In this document: positions 23,400 to 62,524 of the stretch, one piece after another
Position numbering within the stretch: the first letter of the stretch is position 1
Layout: every line of letters begins with the position of its first letter
Source: Metridium senile
Lineage: Eukaryota > Cnidaria > Anthozoa > Actiniaria > Metridiidae
NCBI GenBank assembly: GCA_949775045.1
Contig: OX459109.1
Location: 2,528,608-2,592,607 of the forward strand
Reading direction: 5' to 3'
Length of the DNA: 64,000 nt
The notes under the pieces: model-generated
Seen by the model: the letters and a program-made list of their open reading frames with translations, nothing else
Told to the model about the DNA's origin: nothing
The model's database searches: none
Made by a program: the position numbers and the translations under genes

Positions 23400-24720
23400 C
23401 TCAAGTGTTACGAACTGTCCGATCGTGCCACCTGGCACGCACTAATCTACTCACTGTGTTATCGTAATGATTTTTGCTCCGATTGTTTCCATCCCCTGAC
23501 TAGTTTGACCGCTAGTTATCGTAAACTTTTACTCCAATTTTTTCCTTGGAAATACCGACGCAGTCCACACTAGTTTAACCGCTAGTTATCGTACACTTTT
23601 ACGCCAATTATTTCCCTACACCGACGCAGTCCATACTAGTTTAACCGCTAGTTTTTGTATACATTTTAACTCCAATTGTTTCGGCTAGAAACACTGACGC
23701 AGTTCACACTAGTTTTTAAACCGCTAGTTATTGTAAATTTGTACTCCATGTTTTTGGAACTCAACGCAGTTCACACCTAGTTATCGTCATTTTTACAATT
23801 GCCACAATAGAAACGTTGCAGTTCACACTAAATTTATAATACCATTAATCATCGTACCTGTTATTCCAAGTGTTTCCTAATTTATAGAAACACCGACGTA
23901 GTCCACACTACCGATTAACCGCTAGTTTTCGTACATTTTTACGTATACACCAAGCCGGTTAGCGGAAACTAACTGACGCAGTCCACACTAGTTTAACCGC
24001 TATATAGCTATTTATCGTACATTTTTACTCCAATCGTTTCCTTAGAAACACCGACGCAGTTCACACTAGTTTAACCGCTAGTTATCGTACATGTTTACTC
24101 CAATTGTTTGGGAAACACTGACGCAGTCTACACTAGTTTAACCGCTATTTATCGTACATTTTTACTCCAATTGTTTCCTTAGAAACACCGACGCAGTTCA
24201 CACTAGTTTAACCGCTAGTTATCGTACATGTTTACTCCAATTGTTTGGGAAACACTGACGCAGTCTACACTAGTTTAACCGCTATTTATCGTACATTTTT
24301 ACTCCAATTGTTTCCTTAGAAACACCGACGCAGTTCACACTAGTTTAACCGCTAGTTATATATATCGTACATGTTTATTCCAATTGTTTAGGAAACACTG
24401 ACGCAGTCTACACTAGTTTAACGGCTATTTATCGTACATTTTTACTCCAATTGTTTCCTTAGAAACACCGGCGCAGTTCACACTAGTTTAACCGCTAGTT
24501 ATCGTAAATGGTTACTCAAAATAGAAACATCAACTTATCCCGAAACCGGCAGTTTTATAACCGCTAGTTTATGTACATTTAAACTTCAGTTACGTCCAAA
24601 TTAAAAATACTGACGCAGTCCACACAAGCCGATTAACCCCCAATGTCATCAATTTTTACCCAAAATTGCTCACTCATATATATATATTAGAAAGAGCGAC
24701 GCAGTTGACTTGTAACACCA
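23400..24720. repeat. 1.3-kb minisatellite, about 70-bp unit
   Basis: About 17 units built on TTTAACCGCTAGTTATCGTA, CATTTTTACTCCAATTGTTT and CCTTAGAAACACCGACGCAG, then TTCACACTAG. Units are most alike in the middle (24000-24500), where pairs of units alternate, and decay toward both ends. Confidence 0.93.
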
Positions 24721-25939
24721 CATGACCACGAAAGCGTAATCAAAAGCAGTTCGCGTGGTCTTTGCGCTGTTCAAGAACTATTTATAGTATGTCTGACCGC
24801 ACCATTGACGTCATAAACGTCATACCAATGTGACGCAACAAAACAAACGTAAAAATCACGTAACATTTGTCTAAACAGTCCATATCTTCCCGCGAAAAAC
24901 ATGTCACTAAAACCCCATGGATTAAACTTTCTTTTATTATTTATACCTATAAAGCTAGCGCACTCAAAACCTGTATTTTTAGCGCCTAAACATTTTTTAT
25001 ATAATCAGTAGCCAAAGCCAATATTTGAAGTGTTCACTTTTAGACAAAGACTGACCGATTGCACAACGATCACTCCATGTAATCTAGTCAAAACACGGAA
25101 GATGTATAGATAAAAACTCACCGTTAAAATCCGGATAAAAGGCCACTAAATAGTTTATATTTGTTTTGATTATTAAAAGATTACATGATATTTGAAAAAT
25201 GAGAGAGAATGTTTCATTAAGAGTTCTAAACACGAGAAAATTAACGACGGTTGGATAAAGCTAACGAGGGCCGTAGACCGAGTGTTTTCAAGTGTCCTGC
25301 CGAACCGCCAGTGAAATACGATTGAATCACGAATTTTTCAGTAGCTATAACTTCTCAAACAAGTCATTATTGTGATAAACTGAGTGCATTTTGTCTGATA
25401 TTTGTATGCTGATATAAAGATTGGGAAATGTTTTTAATACTAGTGGAGGAATAGTGTTTAACACTTGCAATTTTTTCAACTCGCTTCATTAGGTTGATAT
25501 AACTCATCCCGTGATCCAAATAATGTGCGCATTATATAGGCATTCAAGCGTCTAATCGATCAGTAACATTAGACGGTGACCGTTCATTATTTATCGGAGG
25601 GGGGAGGGGGGGGGAGGATGTGTGAGAAATTAGCAAATTTTCACTTTATTTGCAGTACCCCGATACTGATTGTGCAACAACAAATACGCCAAAAAATATC
25701 GACCGAACTTATGAAAAAAGTCATGTAATACTTGATAATGTTAATAATCTGTTTATTTGCACTTGAATATTTACAGTGAGTCAAAAAAGTTAATTGGATA
25801 ATTTACATCTATAAAATTATTTTTGCGTCACGAAATATTTCCTCAGAGTTTCCTAACTTTAACCCAGCGTTATATTTTAATATCAAAATGCTACAAAGCA
25901 AGTCGAAATGGGTATGCAAACTGTTAATGCATCGTTATA
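24721..25939. other. Spacer with no supported gene
   Basis: Nothing recognisable; a short G-rich patch lies near 25599-25619. Confidence 0.5.
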
Positions 25940-26100
<161 letters not shown>

Positions 26101-27360
26101 GGAATATCTAAATTACAATGTTTAAATACAAACAAGAATATATATATATATATATATATTCAGTATCTAGCTAGTTATTTAAAAATTAAGATAGAAGTAC
26201 GTTCTATTATATAAATTAAGCTATGTATATTCAAGGAAAAAAAATCTAATAAATAATATTATAGTTTCTAGTTTGATAAATTAAATATTCAGTCATAATA
26301 TAACTTAAATAAATATGCAAATTTCCTGATTTACAAACGTCAAAGCAGGTAGAAAATAACCTCTTCTACCGCACGGAAGCCTAACTGTTAATCCATCGTT
26401 ATATTTTAATATTAAAGTTACTCCGTCGTTGAGGAAGCACTATTCAGGAAGCGCCGGTTAAATCACAAACCAACGCAACTGAGATCGTTCCATGAGTATC
26501 TCCATGTAGCTGTTTAACGCCGTCGTTATTGGATACTTTACAATACAGTAATTAAACCTGTTTTGAAATACGTGATGCAGGCTTTAGTACTTAACCTGCA
26601 TTGGTGTTATGTCTGAAGATGGATTACTGACCGATAGGGAGTGTTAGCCGGGGGGGAGTGCTCGCGTTGTCTAAGTGGTAGCAGTGATAGGAGCTATATT
26701 TGGGTTGAAAATCTTTCCTGTGCGTACCTGTAAGAATTCTAGCTGCTATACAAATAGCACTGCCGTGCCTTTAAGGGGTTGAAATCAACCAGGCTTTAAC
26801 AGTTATTTTTATCTAGATACGTATAAGTTTTAGGGGTCATTTTCAAAATCGACAGGCCGATTGATCCCTACTACTCGGACAAAAGGGGTCCCCCCGGGGT
26901 TGGATTACTGTATCTACACTCCCATTGACGGAACAGCGGTCAAAAGTTCAGGAAAATGTTGTACTTTAGATTTGGTTACAGGAAAAACACGCAGCCCACC
27001 AATGAGATATGATTGAATTACGGAAATACTGATATGAAGATAATTGAATATCAAATTAGGGCCATGGCTGATAGAGACAAATCAACTGCGAAACGACGAG
27101 ATCAACGTGGAGTTGACAGTTTCGTAGCGAGGGCGGGTCCAGGGGGTGAATTGGGTGGAGTCGCACCCTCTAGAGTTGACGGATAAGATAAGAAATAAAA
27201 GAGACTATGATGCTTTTCGAGTAAACAGTCCATATAATTCTGGAAGAAAAGGAAAAAGAAGAGGAAGAGGAAGAGGAAAAGGAAGAACACGTTTAAAGCG
27301 CACTAGTATAACTTATTGTATATATGCATTTTTATTAGTTCTTAATCTATTGTAAGTGTA
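26101..27360. other. Spacer with no supported gene
   Basis: A (TA)n run at 26141-26159 and GC-richer patches at 26640-26900; no exon or element is supported. Confidence 0.5.
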
Positions 27361-27412
27361 AATATGTATATTATTTACTCAATAAAGACATTATTATTAT
27401 TATTAACAACAA
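27361..27412 (+). mobile_element. LINE 3' end (AATAAAGACATTATTATTATT)
   Basis: ACTCAATAAAGACATTATTA followed by ATT repeats resembles the 3' end of CR1/L2-type LINEs. The body upstream is not recognisable. A GAA-rich microsatellite follows directly. Confidence 0.5.
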
Positions 27413-27429
27413 CAACAACAGCAAGAACG

Positions 27430-27640
27430 ACAAGAAAAAAGAAGAAGAAGAAGAAGAAGAAGAAGAAGAAGAAGAATAAGAAGAAGAAGAAAAAGAAGAA
27501 AAAGAAGAAGAAGAAAAAGAAGAAGAAGAAAAAGAAGAAGAAATAGAAGAAAAACAAGAAGTGAGAAGAAGAAAAAGAAGAAGAAGAAGAGAAGAGCAAG
27601 AACAAGAACAAGAAGAAAAAGAAGATGATCAAGAAGTAGG
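27430..27640. repeat. (GAA)n microsatellite
   Basis: About 210 bp of GAA with AAAGAA interruptions. Poly-Lys and poly-Phe readings are artefacts. Confidence 0.95.
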
Positions 27641-27728
27641 CAAAAAGAAGATCCTGATTATAATAAAAAATGTAAATAGTACAAATTAGTACTAAATCCC
27701 CCATTAAACAATAGAAAACAAATGTTGT

Positions 27729-27934
27729 TTAATTGGTAAACAAAAAAGTCAAAACAAAGGAAACGCGGTGTACTAGACTTTTCTGTTAGTCTAGATCTAC
27801 TTTTTCCCCGGCTTACTTGACAAATTGTGTTTAATTGATAAACTAAAAAAATTAAACTAAAATTACAAAGGAAACGCGGTGTACTAGTCGTTACTATTAG
27901 TCTAGATCTACTATTCGCCTAGCTTACTTGACGA
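27729..27934. repeat. Two-copy direct repeat, about 102 bp
   Basis: Both copies share GGAAACGCGGTGTACTAG, GTTAGTCTAGATCTACT or ATTAGTCTAGATCTACT, and GCTTACTTGAC. It is a local tandem duplication in the spacer upstream of gene D. Confidence 0.8.
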
Positions 27935-28139
27935 TGCCAAGCTAGTCTATCATGCATGAAAGTAAAATTATCTTCAGGTGACGCTTGGCCGATCCCAAGT
28001 CGACCGCAAGATGACATGACAACACAAGAGTATCATGATTGCGAAATTGCGTTTTGTAAAAAATGTGTAGCCAAAAATACTTATACATGTGGAATATCAT
28101 GATTAAAAAGAAAATCTCTATGTATTTTTGTCTCAAATA

Positions 28140-28786
28140 TATATTGTACACAATTAGAAAAGAATTCGAAGTTCCAAGTTTAGTCGAAAATCGAATAATA
28201 AAGAAAATCGCAAAGTGTTAAAAACTATACCATATAGTTATAAATTATTATGTTTTGGGTTTTTTTTTTCTTGATATATATTTTCTATATATCATTATAC
28301 ACCATCAAAAGACAGGGGTCTAAAAAAGACGTCTTTTTACACGTTCAAAATCTAGAGGAAGTTCGATCCACAAAACAATAACATTGAGTCAGATCAGTTC
28401 GAATCAGTCACAATCATGTACAATATTACGTGACACAAACCAACTACGGCGTGACAAACTTGAGCGGAAGTCAAGAACCAGCTATTTCGACTCCGAAAAA
28501 TCAAACTTTAAACCCACAGACCACTCCAATAGCTCAAATGCATGAGAGTTATATGCATGTTAACTATACTAGAAAGTTTTTTAGGCTCATTTTGAGCGAA
28601 TTTAGACAAAATTCTATGGTTGCAAAATTCTCCACAAGCCCACGCACTAATCTTGGAGCCCGGTCAAACGGATATGGAGTTGAGTTATTAGGTCACGCAA
28701 CGAACAACTTCCTCTCTTTGCAGGGCTCGTATATAAACTTTGCATGAGGCCAGGCTTGTTAGATTCGAAAAACGAACGCTATCTCT
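28140..28786 (+). other. Upstream region of gene D
   Basis: No clear TATA box or repeat. An open frame at 28430-28747 has no domain and no splice connection and is not called. The region may hold the promoter and 5' untranslated sequence of gene D. Confidence 0.4.
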
Positions 28787-36708
<7,922 letters not shown>

Positions 36709-36901
36709 AAACTAAAGAAGTATGCATGCATGGATGAATGGATGGTACAAATGAATAGATGGATTGATGGACAAAAGGACGGATGAAGGAGATAGATGTA
36801 TGCATGGATGCATGCATGGTATAGTTAATAGATAAATGTATATAGATAATAATATATACAGCAGTTGCAATAACTGTTAGTTTTTACGATCAAAATTAGT
36901 A

Positions 36902-37040
36902 CAGGCTGTATTAAATACAAAAGAATATATCACATGCTATCAAGGCTTAGGCTGCGCAATGAAAAACTTGCCTTATCACGGGCTGTCATTAAATACAAAA
37001 TAATATATCACATGCTATCAAGGCTTTGGCAGTTCTAAGT
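36902..37040. repeat. Two-copy direct repeat
   Basis: TATATCACATGCTATCAAGG preceded by TTAAATACAAAAGAA or TTAAATACAAAATAA occurs twice, about 83 bp apart, downstream of gene D. Confidence 0.75.
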
Positions 37041-37639
37041 ACAAAAAAGTTTTTACAATACTATTGACAGCAAATAATTTTTAAAATGTTTACTTTATCT
37101 TTATATATATTGACACACAATATAATCGCTTCATACAACTATATCTTTTTATAAATCGTTGTAATCTTTATGATGAGATGATATGCAAATATTGTAAGTT
37201 CTAAAATGCAATTGGACTCAGAGCGCTAGTAAGAGTACGCGATTTTTGTTAAAAACAGACTTAAGTTTGTTTGGATGTAAGTCTTCAAAAGACATATCAA
37301 TTACACCCTTTTCTAGAAAGGTTGTCACCCGTGAAAGTCTACGGCTAGCTAGTGACGCAAAGGCTCATGGATCAGCTCAGAAACTAATTCTTGTTCTCTA
37401 ATAAGTTAAAATATTCATTTCGCAATAACACATTAACACGTGTGCAGATGTGGCCATCGAATCCTTGCTTTTTAGTAAAGTATTAACAGGCTACCCTAGT
37501 CCCCTGCGCTACTAGCTTGTAGATTTTTAACTTCACGAGTGACAAAGTTTCTCGCAAAGGGTATATACGATTATTTTATATTAAGCTCAGAGAGCTTTAA
37601 AAATGCTAATCCTACTATGTAATAGGTACAGCTCATAGT
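37041..37639. other. Spacer between converging genes D and B
   Basis: No gene or element recognised. A (TGGAT)-like patch at 36730-36810 precedes it. Confidence 0.5.
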
Positions 37640-37892
37640 TTTATTTAGAACGGTCTAACTCCTATTTAGTGGCCATCCGCTTTAAACGACCACCTCTATA
37701 AAGCGACATCTATGTATATAAAACGACCGCTACAAAAATGGCCGGATAATAGGGGTTTAACTGTTTAGTGATTTGTATATTTAGTGGTCATCCACTTTAA
37801 AATGACCAACCTCTATTAAACGAGCTCTGTGTATATAAACCGGCTTCATTCAAAGGTGGCCGGATAATAGGGGTCGAACTGTACAGCATATT
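37640..37892. mobile_element. Two tandem pogo-like terminal sequences
   Basis: Both copies have TTTAGTGG(C/T)CATCC, a GACCACCTCTATAAAGCGAC type core, and end GGCCGGATAATAGGGG then T(T/C)(T/G)AACTGT. CAGTT(A/C)(A/G)ACCCCTATTATCC resembles the termini of pogo/Tigger-type elements. No transposase is present. Confidence 0.6.
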
Positions 37893-38147
37893 GTATACAT
37901 ATTGTAAATAACAAATGTAAAATTTTTAGAACATTTAGTTTGTATTGTTTGGTATAAATCAGTTATGTAAATACAATATAAAATGCACGAAGATTGTAAA
38001 ATATTGAACATTAAAAAGGTTTTCGAAATATTGATTTTTTTTATTTTGTTTCTCCTTCCTTCCTTTCTCTTTCTGTCATTGGCTCTGACCTTACTTTCTC
38101 TATTTAAATTATCACTATCATTATCAAATCATCTTCTTCATTATATA

Positions 38148-38392
38148 CACCGAGTTACTCAGATATTTGAGTAACCACTACTCAGTCGTTTTTGCAGTGA
38201 GTTAGTGTGGATGCATCGATTTACTCAGATATTTGAATAACCACTACTCAGTCGTTTTGCAGTGAGTTACTGTGGATGCATCGATTTACTCAGATATTTG
38301 AGTAACCACTACTTAGTCGTTTTTACAGTGAGTAACTGTGGATGCATCGATTTACTCAGGTATTTGAGTAGCCACTACTCAGTCGTTGTTGG
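38148..38392. repeat. About 63-bp repeat cluster at the 3' end of gene B
   Basis: Four units of GTGGATGCATCGATTTACTC, AGATATTTGAGTAACCACTA and CTCAGTCGTTTTTGCAGTGA. The cluster ends 8 bp before the gene B stop codon position (minus strand), so it probably lies in the 3' untranslated region. The same unit occurs at 35336-35800. Confidence 0.9.
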
Positions 38393-38399
38393 TGGCAGC

Positions 38400-57332
<18,933 letters not shown>

Positions 57333-57875
57333 TTTGACTGATTCTTGGCGAAGTTTTACTGTAATAACAAACTTTGAAGCGGCTGCTTCGTCGAGGTCAA
57401 AACATAAAATTTCTAGTTTGGTAACCTGACACCCAAGACAAACTTAAATATTAAACAACAACGCTTTCTTTAGAAGTTCTAAACTTGTAGGAATATGAAA
57501 ACTGAACTGAATGTCGACAAAAAAGTCCTTTCGAAAGTAAACTGTATAGAACTAAATGATATTCGAAGCTTTCAGCTTAGTTTGCAATCTGGGGAACCCC
57601 CAGGGGATAACAATTCACTTCCGCAAGGAAAAAATACGACTACGCATGTGTGGCAATATTTTTACAGCGTTAAATTTTGGTTGTAAAAGTGTTTGAAGTC
57701 GATTTATAAGTAATTCTCTGGATATCTTTTATCTTTCCTTTTAAAGGATATTTTAAATGTAAAATTCCATACTTTTGGGATTTCATTACTTCATTGGTCA
57801 TGACGTCATGTATCATTAGGTAACAATCATGTGACAACACAGGGAGCCCAATCTGACAATCAAACCTTCATGTTA

Positions 57876-58021
57876 ATTCAATGTGTCTTCGATGTACGAA
57901 AAGCCGGGTCTCTAGAGCCATGCATCTTTGATTTTTTCAATTCGATCATTTTCACCAAACACTATTCCTAATTGTTACAACATACTGCATCCTAGCATGA
58001 AAACTACTTTCATTTCGTCAA
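57876..58021 (-). pseudogene. Decayed copy of gene C last exon
   Basis: About 145 bp closely resemble 61105-61240: CGATGTACGAAAAG, ATTTT(T/C)TCAAT(T/G)CGATCATTT and TTACAACATACTG(C/T)ATCCTA are shared. The copy carries small insertions, and stop codons in the former frame, so it cannot encode the domain. It suggests a former tandem duplicate of gene C. Confidence 0.8.
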
Positions 58022-58109
58022 GTCAACAACCATGTTCAACACATTGCAACCTTTTAATGACATTTTTCGTTTGAAGTTTCAAAAATGGACAAAACTGCAC
58101 TAAGTGGCT

Positions 58110-58401
58110 TTGGCAAATCCCTCCCGGGGGTGTGTGTGTTGGGGGGGGGGGGGGGGGGGGGGGGACTCCCTTAGAAAAAGGATAGGGGTGCTCGACGGAC
58201 CTTCCAGGTTCGAAAATAAGACCCTCGCGTACCTTTTAGGGTCTCGAACTGGCACCGTACCGTTTAGGGTCAGTTTTCAAATGTAGTCGTACCTTTTTTG
58301 GTCTGAAATCAGTATCCGAGTTAATTTATGCGTACCTTTTAGGATCATTTTCAAAACCGTTCGTCGAGCACCCCTATCCATTTTCACAGGGAGTCCCCTC
58401 T

Positions 58402-58432
<31 letters not shown>

Positions 58433-58450
58433 AAACCCCTGCCCCCAAAT
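58110..58450. mobile_element. Foldback element with poly-G and poly-C arms
   Basis: G24 (58141-58164) on the left faces C29 (58402-58430) on the right. Next to them ACTCCCTTAGAAAAAGGATA and GGGGTGCTCGACGGA are inverted. The middle shows GTACCTTTTAGGGTC repeats. No coding sequence. Confidence 0.82.
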
Positions 58451-58533
58451 TAAAAGCAATGTTTATTTGTCTCTCATGAAAAACAGTCAATTAATAACTC
58501 TATTTTATTTACAGCTATTTCAAAAAACGTAGA

Positions 58534-58770
58534 ATACTGAATACTGCATACTGAATAGTGCATTGCAAGACCGAAATGCATTTTGGGTCACGTACTATTG
58601 TGTTAAGTAAAATACAGAATAATAATTAGTTATTTTATTCTTAGTGCATTTCATTCAAAACAATATACGAGCTAGTACGTAAGGAGTAAATATCGCTGTA
58701 TATTTATGTTTTAAATTAATGAGACCCACAATGCCCTTCGGTCTTAGAATTAACCATTCAGTATTCAACG
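58534..58770. mobile_element. Inverted-repeat element AGACCGAAATGCATT
   Basis: TGCAAGACCGAAATGCATTT then TGGGTC at the left and the inverse GACCCACAATGCCCTTCGGT at the right. Similar single ends occur at about 53601 and 58817. Confidence 0.65.
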
Positions 58771-58981
58771 TTTTCAAAAATGGTTGACATAGTGAACGGT
58801 TAATGGCTAGCGCGATTGCACGACCGAAAGGGATTGTGGTTAAGATTACTAAACATCCTAGTGTTTTTTTAGATTGCTAAGCATGCACAGTTTCATCAAT
58901 TTCTAACCGGTCTTCTTTACTATATGGAGCCGGTATTTTAAAGTTGCTGTTAGGAAGATTCATATTGTTACAATTAGATTC

Positions 58982-59159
58982 TTTTTTTGACACTAGCATT
59001 TAAATTAAAACGAAAAGTTCTCAAAATATTTATATAATTTTTTTTTATAAAATATTTTGCAAACATTGCTTCACACTGAAGTAATCATAGACTTGATCGA
59101 AACGTCCGAGAACTTATTGTTTTGATTTAAATGCTAGTGTAAAAAAAAAAAAAAAAAAA
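58982..59159. mobile_element. MITE with ACACTAGCATTTAAAT arms
   Basis: TTTTTTTGACACTAGCATTT with AAATTAAAACGAAAAGTTCT is inverted at the right (TTGATTTAAATGCTAGTGTA, then A-run). Confidence 0.8.
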
Positions 59160-59651
59160 TTGTCCTATTTCACTACGACGTCACATCAAAACATTCTATT
59201 GTCTTAACGCTAAGGATCATGGACGCCAGTGGGGGACAGATTCATAACAACAATACGAGAATACACAATAAAATTGCATTTACAAGACGGAGAGGAAAGA
59301 AATGACAACAAAATGCCATAAATATGCAAGTATCAACATAGACACATAACATACATAAAAACTAGATAATATGAAGCTCAATTTTCAAAGAGAAGGAATA
59401 TTTAGTTGAAATTGCCATTGTTTTCGGCGATTCTATCCCCCACTGTAAACACATTGTGACGTTATAATGAAATAGGGCATTTGTAACAATATATGGAGCT
59501 GGTGTTGGGAAGTAAATTCGTTTTATGCTACAGAATTAAGATGTTGCTGTTCGCCATTCGCCGTTTCTCAACCTTTTCTGAAATAAGTGAACACGGTAAA
59601 ACTAAATTGAGCTGTATAAGCTTGTGGGGCCGTTTATCCTCAATACAGTCC
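59160..59651. other. Spacer with no supported gene
   Basis: No coding or structural feature seen. Confidence 0.5.
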
Positions 59652-59798
59652 TAGACTGCGAACAGTCCGGCCCTTCTTTTCCCTCCAGATTCCGAGGAAA
59701 ACGAGAGAAAAATGAGTACCCTAATCCCCGCTCGCTTGTTTTATTTAAGTTAAAATTTTCTGAATCTGGAGGGAAAAGTAGGGACTGCTCGCACTCTA
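59652..59798. mobile_element. Inverted-repeat element GACTGCGAACAGTCC, copy 2
   Basis: TAGACTGCGAACAGTCCGGC at the left, inverse AAGTAGGGACTGCTCGC at the right. It shares CTTTTCCCTCCAGATTCCGA and CCCGCTCG with copy 1 at 20029-20230. Confidence 0.8.
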
Positions 59799-59829
59799 TA
59801 TAATACCGTCCTTACTACATTCGAATATT

Positions 59830-60045
59830 CTGTGCACTTAACTCTCATCTCGCGTGTTGATGTTTGATCAAGAGGGAGGAAAACCAGATAACTGGGAGAA
59901 AAAGGGCTCGTGACATAAGAGAGAACAACACATCAAGCAAACTATATTCACTTGTCGCCAGAGCCGGGAATCGAACCAGCTGGTCACAGTGGCGGAAGCG
60001 CCAGCGGTGACAGCGCTGGGCTTTTCTCCACCGGCTAAAACTGGT
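59830..60045 (-). mobile_element. tRNA-derived SINE
   Basis: On the minus strand, AGCGCTGTCACCGCTGGCGC looks like a degenerate tRNA 5' half, and GGTTCGATTCCCGGCTCTGG contains a good B box (GGTTCGATTCC) of an RNA polymerase III promoter. The downstream CTTTTTCTCCCAGTTATCTG and GTTTTCCTCCC tail resembles cnidarian tRNA-type SINEs. It does not fold as an intact tRNA by eye. Confidence 0.65.
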
Positions 60046-60118
60046 TTCTAAGCCGCACTACATCTTTGGTCACGTGATAGATGTGCTTTACAAAAATAGC
60101 AACTCTTCTTGAGATTAG

Positions 60119-60184
60119 CAACCTCGTTTCTAATCCATGTCCCCCACCCAAACGCGAAGGGAGAGGACCCTGGGAACGAGGTTG
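60119..60184. mobile_element. Short AACCTCGTT foldback copy
   Basis: CAACCTCGTTTCTAATCC at the left, and CGAAGGGAGAGGACCCTGGG then AACGAGGTTG at the right. Third member of the family seen at 9688 and 43398. Confidence 0.75.
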
Positions 60185-60284
60185 TGAAATTAGTTATAAT
60201 CAAATTGTCAATCTGTTATTAATTTTCATATTTAATTAATTAATTAATTAATCAATCAGTCAATCAATCAGTCAATCTTTTTTT

Positions 60285-61025
60285 TATTGGTGAGCGTAGT
60301 GTTTACAAGTGTCGGTATTGTGATGCCTTTTAAGGACCAGGTGTCCGCGGACACCGTGAAAAAGCAGCTCAAAGATCTTAGCGCAAACGTCGGTACCATT
60401 ATCCAGTACATCTTTACCACCCGTAAGCTTGAAGAAGATCTCAAAACACGGGAGTTGAAACCTACTATTGTGAATCAACAACGTGTCGTCTATTCTTTTA
60501 AATGTGACCTGTGCGATGCAGGTTATGTAGGTTTCACAAATGGACACCTTCATGTACGCGTTGAACAGCACAAGCAAAAATCTTCATCTATTTATAAACA
60601 CTATCTTAAAGAACACAATAGTACTGCTCCTGACGACTTAATTAATAACTTTATTGTCCTTAAGAAATGTTCTAGCAAATTTGACTGCCTTCTGCACGAG
60701 ATGCTGTACATCAGGGAATTAAAACCTGTCCTGACTGTACAGTCCGATTCCATATGCATCAAGGCTAAATTATTTACATAAATTAGTTTATAAGCGAACT
60801 TTCTGCATTTTGTAATTAGTATTATTTAATAATGGAGCGTGATGGCTCCGAAACGTCAAAAATGTATTTCTTTACTAAGTCTCATTTTTACGTCTTTAAC
60901 TATCATTATCATTATCATTATCATTATCATTATCATTATCATTATCATTATCATTATCATTATCATTATCATTATCACTATCATTATCATTATCATTATC
61001 ATTATCATGATTATCATTATCATAC
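60285..61025 (+). mobile_element. Penelope-like element 3' fragment (GIY-YIG domain) with (TTATCA)n tail
   Basis: The frame 60287-60781 encodes a linker, a Cys pair (FKCDLCDAGYVGFTNGHLHV) that forms the GIY-type core, then RVEQHK, YKHYLKEHN, and LHEMLYIRELKPVL with its conserved E and Arg-Glu-Leu, as in endonuclease domains of Penelope-like retroelements. The reverse transcriptase is missing; 5' truncation is near 60285. A (TTATCA)n run follows at 60898-61024. Confidence 0.88.
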
Positions 61026-61055
61026 ATAGTTAGTCCTAATACAGAAACACCATAG

Positions 61056-61318
61056 CTAAGGAGCGTTAGGATTAGGATAAATACGAAACTTCCTTTTATA
61101 ATTTTTTAGATCAATGTCTCCTCGATGTACGAAAAGATCTCTACAGCCATCTATGATTTCCTCAATGCGATCATTTGCATTAAACTCTATTCTTACAACA
61201 TACTGTATCCTATCATAAAATACTGTTGCCTTTCGTAAACGTTTTCCTGAATTAACAAAAAGATTCCTTATTAATTTTCTTCTTGGAGTGCCAGGATCGT
61301 ACCTTGTGAAGTAAACAC
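61056..61318 (-). CDS. Gene C exon 4 (stop)
   Basis: Acceptor TTATTATATTTAG, phase 1, TAG stop. It encodes the GVYFTRYDPGTP motif and the rest of the domain, ending RIYPNPNAP. A decayed copy of this exon is at 57876-58021. Confidence 0.82.
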
Positions 61319-62400
61319 CTAAATATAATAAAATAGTTATAAAAGTACGTCTACGCTACTTTTAATTAATGAGATCTTGAAAACCTCCCTTTTTACGTTT
61401 TTTCAAAACGCATACAAAGTTTTGTGTCCACATTAGACTGGAGCACCGCAAACGGAAAAAAACCTCCGGCCGTCAGTTTCGGAGACGTATACACCTATTT
61501 CAATTAACGTTGTCCATCTGGAATGGTTGATCTGAGACCGATAGGAATTGTGGGAATACATTAAATTTCAAATACATTGTTTTAATCACACTTGAATGGT
61601 GCTAAATTGCAGATAACAGTATTTCAGAAGTAAACATCAATATTCGAGTGTGATTATAATAGTGCATTTGCAGTTTAGCGAGCTCCCACAATTCCTATCG
61701 GTCTCAGATCAACCATTCCAGATGGACAACGTTAATTGAAATAGGTGTATACCTCCGTTTTCGATCGTTTTCATGTGGATGGAAGTCGGGAACGGCTACA
61801 AATGTATACGTCTTCAAAAAAAAATGCATTTGTGTGGATTGGTCAGTTCAATTAACTTTATTTTACTTTACTTTAAGTAATTTTAAAATACCTTGTCCGT
61901 GTACATTATATTGACGACGGCTTACACAATACCCTTGTATAAGTCTTGAATCTCTTCTTATACCGTTTGCCCCTTCTTCGTTGGTATAATGGTACAGTGT
62001 TACTGGCTGAAATTTAATTTAATTAGGCAAATAAATATAAACTCATATAGGATAATAATATGAACACAGAGTGTTGGTGATGTAAATATAAGGATAACGA
62101 CAATGTTGACGATGGATAATAATAATAATGGAAATGGAACTAGACTAAGTGCCGGGGCTGGTGCTGGTGCTGCTGCTGGTGCTGGTGCTGTCACGTGACG
62201 GTCACGGACACGGTAACGGATCTGAAATAGTAGTGGTATAAAGTGGTAATAGGAAAATAGGAAAACTTACCCGTCCATAGTATTGGTTAACGTTAGCGCT
62301 GCCACTACTTGATGATGCGCCTTGTGGAGTCTAAAAATAATCAACGATAGCTAGCGATTACTTCTTTACATTTAACGGTTTGAGTTAGAATTGAAACAAT

Positions 62401-62470
<70 letters not shown>

Positions 62471-62479
62471 CAGCAAGCC

Positions 62480-62524
<45 letters not shown>

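Noticed and set aside
28430..28747. 105-aa plus frame just upstream of gene D
   Set aside because: No domain, no usable donor in phase with gene D, and composition like the spacer.
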